A stretch of 9,530 nt of DNA, taken from Thermofilaceae archaeon. GTDB taxonomy: Archaea > Thermoproteota > Thermoprotei > Thermofilales > Thermofilaceae. Of this stretch, positions 5,327 through 9,530 are shown in pieces. The DNA is taken from assembly GCA_027027675.1 (NCBI GenBank), contig JALVKT010000135.1:1-9530 (forward strand), written 5' to 3'. Position numbers and translations under genes: made by a program. The notes beneath the pieces were generated by a model, which saw only the letters and a list, made by a program, of their open reading frames with translations, searched no databases and was not told the origin of the DNA. The stretch's first letter is position 1, and each line of letters starts with the position of its first letter.

Positions 5327-5875
5327 GTGTACACGATAAGGATATACGGCGTCGGGGTGGACAGGGAAGTCCTCGAGTGGCTCGCCCTCTCCCTGGGCGA
5401 CATCTTCAACGCCGAGATAACAGTCGACCCCAGGGGCATCCCCCTGGGCGAGGTTCTCCGCTTCTACAGGCCAGAGAGGGAGCAGGTCGACGCGGCCGCA
5501 CTCCTCGAGCACCTATCCAGGCGCGTGGTCCCGGGCCCCCAGGGCCGCATACTCGTCGTCGTGAAGGGGGACGGCTACGTCGAGGGCCTCAACTTCGTCT
5601 TCGGAGTGGCGATGCCGGGCTGGGGCGGCATAGTGTTCACGGAGCACCTGGACCCCCAGTTCTACGGCCAGCCCCCGAGCCCCGGGCTCTTCAGGGCGAG
5701 GCTCCTCAAGGAGGCTCTCCACGAGCTGGGGCACAGCTACGGCCTCAGGCACTGCAGGAGGGACTGCGTGATGAGGTACAGCAACTCCGTGTACGACGTG
5801 GACAGGAAGCCGGCGAGGTTCTGCCCCCACTGCAGGGCCGAGCTGGAGTTCCTGCAGCCCGGCCTCCTCCGCTAG
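5327..5875 (+). CDS. amzA: Archaemetzincin (zinc metalloprotease family)
   Basis: This is a 182-residue archaemetzincin, the usual size for archaeal members. The zinc site is HELGHSYGLRH (H132, E133, H136, H142), followed by C143-R-R-D-C147-VM (Met-turn M149), YSNS, and then FCPHC (C166, C169). In this family the three His bind the catalytic zinc and the four Cys hold a second, structural zinc. All are present, so the protein looks intact. The N-terminal part (residues 1-120) has alternating strands and helices of the usual fold. The natural substrate of the family is unknown, and proteolytic activity is weak or debated. The start is GTG at 5327, directly before the first strand YTIRIYGV. It converges on the cyclo-ligase gene with a shared CTAG. 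Confidence 0.94.
   Translation: MYTIRIYGVGVDREVLEWLALSLGDIFNAEITVDPRGIPLGEVLRFYRPEREQVDAAALLEHLSRRVVPGPQGRILVVVKGDGYVEGLNFVFGVAMPGWGGIVFTEHLDPQFYGQPPSPGLFRARLLKEALHELGHSYGLRHCRRDCVMRYSNSVYDVDRKPARFCPHCRAELEFLQPGLLR
5872..5875. other. Shared CTAG: overlapping stops of convergent genes
   Basis: The stop of amzA (plus) and the stop of the cyclo-ligase gene (minus) lie on the same palindromic CTAG. This is the same arrangement as at 1342-1345 and 8456-8459. Confidence 0.95.
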
Positions 5876-6609
5876 GCCGGCTCCGGGATGCCGAAGAGCC
5901 TCCTGAGAATGGGGCTCGCCTTTATCTCGTCTATCGTGAGGAGCTCCCAGAAGACCCCGGGCGGCTTCTCGTAGCGTCCCTCGGCGACTATGAGCTCCTT
6001 CGGCGTCGCCACGTAGTCGGCTGGGACGTCGTGCCTCTCCATGGGTATCCCGTCGACGAGCTGGACGTCGTGGATCGTCGTAGCCACGGGCGTGGACTCG
6101 TCTATCACGTTCAGCTCCCTGAGGAGCGCGTACTCGAGGTCGTAGCGGCCGTCCCCCTTGCCCAGCCGCGCCCCGTCCCTGCCGGCGGCTACGCTGCCGA
6201 GGACCACGAGGTCAACCTTGACGTCCTCCAGTACAGGGACGCGTCTCCCCATCTTGAGGCTCCCCCTAACCGTCGTGGCGTAGGACACCATGTCCCTCGG
6301 GATCTCAGCGGGGTCTAGGAGGAGGTAGCCGTTGAGCCTGGGGAGCGCGGTGACCACCACCTTGCCCCTCCTGAGCGCCTCCTCCCTGATCGGCTTCTGG
6401 GGGAGGTCGGGCGTCGAGTAGATTACGCGGGCCTCCCTGAAGGCGGCGAGCCTCGTTATCTTCCTGGCCGCGTTGAGGCTGCCCACGAAGTTCGGTATCT
6501 TCCCGTAGCATGGGCGGGGCGTCGTCGCGATCTCCAGGCGTTCCAGGCGCGACCAGACCTCCCTCCTAATCCTGGCCTTGGCCCTGTCCGTGGGGGAGAA
6601 GCGTCTCAT
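5872..6609 (-). CDS. 5-formyltetrahydrofolate cyclo-ligase (MTHFS) family protein
   Basis: This 245-residue protein belongs to COG0212. The classic enzyme converts 5-formyl-THF to 5,10-methenyl-THF with ATP. The N-terminal helix (KARIRREVWSRLE) is followed by KIPNFVGSLNAARKI (37-51), DLPQKPIREEALRRGKVVV (68-86), and the family signature GARLGKGDGRYDLEYALL (146-163) with the conserved G-x-G-x-G-x-Y-D. It is longer than bacterial cyclo-ligases (about 190 residues) and closer to the archaeal and MTHFSD-like branch. Whether it acts on folate or a modified pterin is open, since many crenarchaea use different C1 carriers. The ATG at 6609 fits the first helix. There is no sign of truncation. Confidence 0.85.
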   Translation of the reverse strand: MRRFSPTDRAKARIRREVWSRLERLEIATTPRPCYGKIPNFVGSLNAARKITRLAAFREARVIYSTPDLPQKPIREEALRRGKVVVTALPRLNGYLLLDPAEIPRDMVSYATTVRGSLKMGRRVPVLEDVKVDLVVLGSVAAGRDGARLGKGDGRYDLEYALLRELNVIDESTPVATTIHDVQLVDGIPMERHDVPADYVATPKELIVAEGRYEKPPGVFWELLTIDEIKASPILRRLFGIPEPA

Positions 6610-6762
6610 AGCTTATCAGCCTTAAATCCCCTGGGGGCCACATATCTCTTTCCCGGGCGCACGCTTCCCCGGGGCGCGGCTATTTTAAATCCGTCCTACA
6701 CCCCACACTACGCCTATAGTTGGACACGATAAATACCCACGCCACAGGTATGGTTTAACGGT
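6610..6762. promoter_or_regulatory. Divergent promoter region (cyclo-ligase / RHH regulator)
   Basis: These 153 bases are clearly richer in A/T patches than the surroundings. On the plus strand GATAAATAC (6728-6736) is centred about 31 bases before the RHH start codon and is the best TATA candidate for it. TATTTTAAAT (6681-6690) is nearly symmetric and could serve either strand. On the minus strand AGATATGTG (about 6639-6647) would place a start site about 10 bases before the cyclo-ligase ATG. No small gene or RNA is evident. Confidence 0.5.
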
Positions 6763-7014
6763 ATGAAAAACGGAAACCCGCCTCCCGGGGGAGGCTACTA
6801 CACGACCCGCCGCAACGGCTACGTCTCCACCACAAAGGTGGTTAGCGTGAAGCTCCCCGTAGCGCTGATCACAGCGCTGGACGAGCTCATAAGCCGAGGA
6901 TACTTCCAGAATAGGAGCGACGCGATAAGGGAGGCCATACGCAGGCTGCTCAGCAACTACCAGAACTACAACAGCAACATGCTCGACCAGAGGTTTTTCG
7001 TCGGGTTCAGGTAG
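6763..7014 (+). CDS. Ribbon-helix-helix (CopG-like) transcriptional regulator
   Basis: This is an 83-residue ribbon-helix-helix DNA-binding protein. The strand that inserts in the major groove is KVVSVKLP (25-32), helix 1 is VALITALDELISRGYF (33-48), and helix 2 is NRSDAIREAIRRLLSNY (50-66), with the usual N-x-S-D turn. Such proteins act as dimers and often repress their own gene. The first 24 residues are an unusual Gly/Pro/Tyr-rich extension (NPPPGGGYYTTRRNGY), and the tail is Asn/Tyr-rich (QNYNSNMLDQRFFVGFR). The ATG at 6763 is supported by the TATA-like element 31 bases upstream. GGTATG occurs twice there (6747-6752 and 6760-6765), the second copy covering the start codon, a possible operator. 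No toxin gene is adjacent, so an antitoxin role is unlikely. Confidence 0.87.
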   Translation: MKNGNPPPGGGYYTTRRNGYVSTTKVVSVKLPVALITALDELISRGYFQNRSDAIREAIRRLLSNYQNYNSNMLDQRFFVGFR

Positions 7015-7021
7015 CCAGCCC

Positions 7022-7090
7022 CCCGGGTAAAACCGGGCCGGCGTCCGCCCCGGCTTGGCGGGCGCCCCGCTAAAACAAACAATTTGTTTG
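7022..7090. terminator. Three consecutive inverted repeats between convergent genes
   Basis: The 85 bases between the RHH stop and the MetRS-beta stop hold three inverted repeats. The first is CCCGG/CCGGG (7022-7026, 7033-7037). The second is a 10-bp stem GGCGTCCGCC/GGCGGGCGCC (7040-7049, 7057-7066) with one G-U pair and a 7-base loop. The third is CAAACAA/TTGTTTG around a single T (7076-7090). On the minus strand the last is followed by a T-rich run just after the MetRS-beta stop, which is typical of archaeal termination. A bidirectional terminator is the simplest reading. Confidence 0.5.
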
Positions 7091-7099
7091 CGCCCACGG

Positions 7100-7426
7100 C
7101 TACGAGATGGGCGTGCCGGGCGGCACCTCCTTCTCCGGCTGCAGGAGCACGGGCTTCCCGTCGACGACGGCTGCGAGGAGCATTCCCTGGCTCTTGTAGC
7201 CCATGAAGACCTTTGGCTCCAGGTTTGTGACTACCACTATCTCCCTGCCCACGAGGTCCTCGGGCTTGTAGTGGGGGTAGAGGCCGGCTACGAGCTGGCG
7301 CTTCTCGCTGCCAAGGTCTATCTCGAGGAGTATGAGCTTGTTGCTCCTCTTTATCCTCTCCGCGGAGACTATCCTTGCCACCCTGAGGTCCAGCCTCTTA
7401 AACTCGTTGAAGCTCACCGTCTCCAT
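7100..7426 (-). CDS. Stand-alone MetRS beta-like tRNA-binding (EMAPII/OB-fold) protein
   Basis: This 108-residue protein is a single OB-fold tRNA-binding domain like the C-terminal domain of methionyl-tRNA synthetase and CsaA/Trbp111. It has the usual elements FNEFKRLDLRVARI (6-19), SNKLILLEIDLG (28-39), RQLVAGLYPHYKPEDLVG (43-60), REIVVVTNLEPKVFMGYKSQGMLLAA (61-86) and the end VPPGTPIS. In archaea such separate proteins are annotated as MetRS beta subunits that help tRNA binding. The open frame extends far upstream on this strand, but homology begins at METVSFNEF, so the ATG at 7426 is taken. A TATA-like AGTTATCAC (7452-7460) is about 30 bases before it. It diverges from the winged-helix gene at 7518. 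Confidence 0.92.
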   Translation of the reverse strand: METVSFNEFKRLDLRVARIVSAERIKRSNKLILLEIDLGSEKRQLVAGLYPHYKPEDLVGREIVVVTNLEPKVFMGYKSQGMLLAAVVDGKPVLLQPEKEVPPGTPIS

Positions 7427-7451
7427 TGCAATAATAGCTGCCTGGGGCGGC

Positions 7452-7460
7452 GTGATAACT
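7452..7460 (-). promoter_or_regulatory. TATA-like box of the MetRS beta-like gene
   Basis: AGTTATCAC on the minus strand is centred about 30 bases before the ATG at 7426, so the message would have a leader of only a few bases. The call rests on composition and position only. Confidence 0.4.
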
Positions 7461-7486
7461 GTTTCCCCCTCTAGGGGCGCGGGGCC

Positions 7487-7493
7487 TTTAAAT
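7487..7493 (+). promoter_or_regulatory. TATA-like box of the winged-helix gene
   Basis: TTTAAAT stands in a GC-rich stretch, centred 28 bases before the GTG at 7518. That spacing predicts a leaderless transcript and supports the GTG as the start codon. Confidence 0.55.
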
Positions 7494-7517
7494 CTGGCCG
7501 GCGGCGAATATGGATAG

Positions 7518-7820
7518 GTGCGCTGGTTGCCGGGCGTAGACAGGAAGCTCCTCCTAACCGAGGCCGACCTCATACTCCTCGCCCTACTCAAGGGGGAGAA
7601 GAAGATAACCGACCTGCGGCCCGCGACGGGCCTATCCACAACCTCCATATACCACAACGTTGACAGGCTGCTCAGGAGCGGCCTCGTCGAGGAGGACCGG
7701 GAGAAGGTGCCCGGCACACGCATACTCCGCCTCACGGAGAAGGGCAGGAAGGTGGCCCGCATACTAAGGGCCCTCGAGGAGGAGGTCAGGCCGAAGATAT
7801 ACGTGCTCGAGCCAGAGTAG
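7518..7820 (+). CDS. Winged-helix (MarR/PadR-like) transcriptional regulator
   Basis: This is a 100-residue, single-domain winged helix. Helix 1 is TEADLILLALLKGEKK (14-29), helix 2 is ITDLRPATG (30-38), recognition helix 3 is STTSIYHNVDRLLRSGLV (40-57), and the wing is EEDREKVPGTRILRLTEKG (58-76). A final helix (RKVARILRALEEEVRP) could serve for dimerisation. No ligand domain or metal motif is seen, so the signal is unknown. GTG at 7518 is the start, backed by the TATA-like TTTAAAT 28 bases upstream. It shares a 91-base divergent region with the MetRS-beta gene, so it could control itself or that neighbour. A GC palindrome and T-run follow its stop, which separates it from the hydrolase gene. 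Confidence 0.85.
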   Translation: MRWLPGVDRKLLLTEADLILLALLKGEKKITDLRPATGLSTTSIYHNVDRLLRSGLVEEDREKVPGTRILRLTEKGRKVARILRALEEEVRPKIYVLEPE

Positions 7821-7828
7821 CCCCCCGG

Positions 7829-7849
7829 CCCCGCGGGGAAACCCTTTTT
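7829..7849 (+). terminator. Probable terminator after the winged-helix gene
   Basis: A perfect 10-base palindrome CCCCGCGGGG (7829-7838) is followed by five T residues (7845-7849), starting 8 bases after the stop codon. In archaea the T-run is the main signal and the hairpin is optional. The run is short. Confidence 0.45.
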
Positions 7850-7863
7850 CACGCCAGCCACGC

Positions 7864-7880
7864 CTTATAGTATTGGTGGT
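7864..7880 (+). promoter_or_regulatory. Possible promoter element and ribosome-binding site of the hydrolase gene
   Basis: CTTATAG (7864-7870) is TATA-like, but it is only about 20 bases before the GTG at 7887, too near for normal spacing unless the message is leaderless. GGTGGT (7875-7880) lies six bases before the GTG and could pair in part with the 16S tail. The two readings conflict, so the promoter is not settled. Confidence 0.25.
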
Positions 7881-7886
7881 GCCCGG

Positions 7887-8459
7887 GTGAAGCCCGCGGT
7901 CCTCGTAGTCGACATGCTCGAGGAGTTCGTGCGCGGCCGCCTCAAGGCCAAGCAGGCGGAGGACATAGTGCCCCGCCTCGCAAGGCTGCTGGACGCGGCC
8001 AGGCGCCTCGGCGTGCCGGTGATACACGTCGTAGACACCCACTACCCCGGCATAGACGCCGAGTTCAGGCTCTGGGGGCCCCACGCAGTCGCCGGAAGCC
8101 CCGAGGCCAGGATAGTGGAGGAGCTGGGGCCCAAGGAGGGCGACTTCGTCGTTAACAAGCGCAGGTACGACGGCTTCGTCTACACGGACCTCGACCTCCT
8201 ACTCAGGGAGCTGGGCGTGGACACCGTCATCGTAACCGGGATCCACACCCACATATGCGTGCAGCAGACCGTGATGGGCGCCTTCTACAGGGGCTACCGC
8301 ATAATCGTCCCCGTCGACTGCGTCGCCGCCGCCAGCGAGGAGTGGCACCGCCGCGGCCTAGAGTACATGGAGGAGTTCGCCGGCGCGGAGCTCGTGAACA
8401 GCGAGGAGCTCATAAAGAGGCTTGAACACGAGAAGAAGTCGGCGATCACGCCCGTCTAG
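7887..8459 (+). CDS. Nicotinamidase-type cysteine hydrolase (isochorismatase fold)
   Basis: This is a 190-residue hydrolase of the isochorismatase superfamily. The catalytic triad is D9 (LVVDMLEEF), K91 (VVNKRRYDGF) and C124 (GIHTHICVQQT), with the cis-peptide neighbourhood in VTGIHTH. A metal-binding set is also present: D50, H52 (VVDTHYPG) and H66 (LWGPHAVAG), which marks the nicotinamidase branch and is absent in true isochorismatases. Nicotinamidase turns nicotinamide into nicotinate plus ammonia for NAD salvage. The stretch EFRLWGPHAVAGSPEA is typical of archaeal members related to Thermoplasma Ta0454. A related amidase cannot be excluded. The GTG at 7887 is the only start that keeps the first beta strand carrying D9. 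It converges on xerA with a shared CTAG. Confidence 0.88.
   Translation: MKPAVLVVDMLEEFVRGRLKAKQAEDIVPRLARLLDAARRLGVPVIHVVDTHYPGIDAEFRLWGPHAVAGSPEARIVEELGPKEGDFVVNKRRYDGFVYTDLDLLLRELGVDTVIVTGIHTHICVQQTVMGAFYRGYRIIVPVDCVAAASEEWHRRGLEYMEEFAGAELVNSEELIKRLEHEKKSAITPV
8456..8459. other. Shared CTAG: overlapping stops of convergent genes
   Basis: TAG of the hydrolase gene (plus) and TAG of xerA (minus) lie on the same palindromic CTAG, the third such junction in the window. Confidence 0.95.
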
Positions 8460-9325
8460 GACTCCCATATCCTCTCATAGTCCCTCTTAAGCCGCCTCCT
8501 CGACACGTGGGCGTAGACCTGGGTGGTGTTGAGGTTAGCGTGCCCCAGGAGCTCCTGTATCTCCCTGATGTCCATCCCCGCCTCGAGGCTCCGGGTAGCG
8601 AAGCTGTGCCTCAAAACGTGGGGCGTAACCCTCTTTTTTATCCCGGCCCGCCTCGCAGCCCTCTTCACGATCTTCTCCACGGTCGTGTAGTGCAGGTGCC
8701 CCCCACGCCTCGACGGGAAGAGCCACGGCCCCCGCGACGACTCCATCTGCCTCCTCAAGGGCCCCACGAGGGAGGCGGGGAAGTACACAATCCTCTCCTT
8801 GCCGCCCTTCCCCATTACGCGGAGGCTCCTCCCCTCCAGGTCGACGTCGTCCTTCCTCAGGCCCACCAGCTCGCTCACCCTGAGGCCCGTGGCGTAGAGG
8901 AGCCTTATGATGAGCCTGTCCCTCTCATTCTCGGCCGCCGCGGCCATCGCGTCGACCTCCCAGGGCTCCAGGAAGCGGGGCAGCCGCCGCCTCCTCTTCG
9001 GCAGCTCGAAGCCCTCAAGGTTGTCGTCGAGGCCCAGGTACTCCATGAACCTCTTCACGGCCACCGCCGCGGTGTATATGCTGTCCGGCCCCCACCCCTT
9101 CCTCCTAAGCCACGCCAGGAAGCCGTCGACGTCGTACGTGGACGCCTCGGAGACCCCCTTGTCCCCCAGGAAACGCACGTAGAGGCCCAGGATGCTCCTA
9201 AAGTACTGTATAGTCCTGGGGGACCTGTTCCTCGCCTCCAGGTGGGAAAGGTACAGCTCCACAAGCTCCCAGTTGCCCCCCTCAGGCCGGGGCCTACTCG
9301 ACCCAGACCGTGTCCTCCCCGCCAT
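8456..9325 (-). CDS. xerA: XerA-type tyrosine recombinase
   Basis: This 289-residue recombinase is close in length to the 286-residue Pyrococcus abyssi XerA, which resolves chromosome dimers at dif. The N-terminal SAM-like core domain covers about 18-105 (VELYLSHLEARNRSPRTIQY at 22-41). The catalytic domain has R149 (ATGLRVSEL), K173 (MGKGGKER), H236-x-x-R239 (TPHVLRHSFAT), H262 (ELLGHANLNTT) and nucleophile Y271 (QVYAHVS), so all active residues are present. Nothing nearby suggests an integrated element (no att repeats, no tRNA), which favours the housekeeping role over a mobile integrase. ATG at 9325 overlaps the DUF151 gene by 32 bases. A GTG at 9262 would remove the 21-residue basic leader and the overlap, and is a fair alternative. 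Confidence 0.92.
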   Translation of the reverse strand: MAGRTRSGSSRPRPEGGNWELVELYLSHLEARNRSPRTIQYFRSILGLYVRFLGDKGVSEASTYDVDGFLAWLRRKGWGPDSIYTAAVAVKRFMEYLGLDDNLEGFELPKRRRRLPRFLEPWEVDAMAAAAENERDRLIIRLLYATGLRVSELVGLRKDDVDLEGRSLRVMGKGGKERIVYFPASLVGPLRRQMESSRGPWLFPSRRGGHLHYTTVEKIVKRAARRAGIKKRVTPHVLRHSFATRSLEAGMDIREIQELLGHANLNTTQVYAHVSRRRLKRDYERIWES

Positions 9326-9530
9326 ACTGCAGCCTACCCTCGGGAGCCCTCGCGTACTTCCTAAGCCTCTCCGCCACGTATATGGGCGCCCCAGCCCTCA
9401 AAGCCACCGCCACCGCGTCGCTCGGCCTCGCGTCCACGTAGTAGAGCTTCTCGCCGCCGTCCTCCCCCCTCCCCAGGACTAGGGTGGCGGTGTACACGCT
9501 GCTCTCGAGGAGCGCGTCAATGGTTACGCG
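9294..9530 (-). CDS. DUF151 / bifunctional nuclease-like domain protein, C-terminal part (5' end outside window)
   Basis: This is a DUF151 (BFN) domain. The frame is open to the window edge without a start, so 78 C-terminal residues are visible and the gene begins beyond base 9530. The family core is clear: DALLESSVYTATLVL (5-19), then VDARPSDAVAVALRAGAPIYV (32-52). The signature RPSDA-x-x-x-AL-R is intact. A GTG within the frame at 9497 is not the true start, since conserved residues lie before it. Bifunctional nuclease activity is known for the plant members. In archaea and bacteria the role is uncertain. The tail (LQYGGEDTVWVE) runs past the xerA start, so the two genes overlap by 32 bases and are probably co-transcribed. 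Confidence 0.9.
   Translation of the reverse strand, partial: RVTIDALLESSVYTATLVLGRGEDGGEKLYYVDARPSDAVAVALRAGAPIYVAERLRKYARAPEGRLQYGGEDTVWVE

Noticed and set aside
5293..6318. Plus-strand open frame across amzA and the cyclo-ligase gene
   Set aside because: It crosses two well-supported genes in other frames and has Arg/Gly/Pro-rich shadow composition.
6763..7014. RHH protein as antitoxin of a toxin-antitoxin pair
   Set aside because: No small toxin-like gene lies next to it. The neighbours on both sides are on the opposite strand and belong to other families.
7427..7861. N-terminal extension of the MetRS-beta frame to 7861
   Set aside because: The extra 145 residues are Ser/Arg-rich, lie opposite the winged-helix gene and its promoter, and precede the true domain start METVSFNEF.
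8507..9364. 285-codon open frame on the plus strand opposite xerA
   Set aside because: The opposite strand encodes a complete recombinase with all catalytic residues. The plus-strand product is Pro/His/Val-rich and shows no domain.
8456..9530. A dif or att site near xerA
   Set aside because: I found no 28-base partly palindromic site with an A/T centre, and no tRNA or flanking direct repeats that would mark an integrated element.

Overview
The window comes from an archaeon, most likely a thermophilic crenarchaeote (Thermoproteota). The evidence is direct: an archaeal-type HTH riboflavin kinase/regulator (RbkR), an archaemetzincin, a TIGR00304/DUF131 membrane protein, a XerA-type recombinase, a tungsten-type aldehyde:ferredoxin oxidoreductase with a neighbouring MoaD-like protein, TATA-like boxes placed 28-34 bases before start codons, heavy use of AGG (Arg) and ATA (Ile), and high GC. 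I cannot name the genus. I see no tRNA, rRNA, CRISPR array, transposase or IS end. Eighteen genes fill nearly all of the window, and the longest gap is about 150 bases.

Layout. 1-1345 (+): the C-terminal part of an AOR-family enzyme, then a MoaD-like sulfur carrier. 1342-1836 (-): a HAD phosphatase. 1875-4095 (+): a tightly packed run of five genes: a two-helix membrane protein, a Cys-motif protein resembling a V4R half, a YkgJ-type cysteine-cluster protein, a small winged helix with a C-terminal cysteine motif, and a GlmU-like protein with a left-handed beta-helix. 4055-5180 (-): RbkR and a four-helix membrane protein. 5327-5875 (+): archaemetzincin. 5872-6609 (-): a 5-formyl-THF cyclo-ligase-like protein. 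6763-7014 (+): a ribbon-helix-helix regulator. 7100-7426 (-): a stand-alone MetRS-beta/EMAP tRNA-binding domain. 7518-7820 (+): a winged-helix regulator. 7887-8459 (+): a nicotinamidase-type hydrolase. 8456-9530 (-): XerA and a DUF151 (bifunctional nuclease-like) protein cut by the window edge.

How genes relate. AOR and MoaD are separated by 10 bases and plausibly share the tungstopterin pathway, because MoaD supplies the dithiolene sulfur. The 1875-4095 run is the least explained part. Three consecutive small proteins carry cysteine clusters, two of them share a C-x2-C-x5-C-P motif, and two junctions are coupled by TGATG overlaps. It may be a metal- or Fe-S-responsive unit, but that is inference. 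RbkR probably regulates itself and riboflavin genes elsewhere. Most other genes look like single housekeeping genes in a very compact genome.

Two window-wide patterns stand out. Three of five convergent gene pairs end on one shared CTAG, so both stop codons overlap. In addition, all six genes between 1875 and 4729 stop with TGA or TAA, while all twelve genes outside that block stop with TAG.
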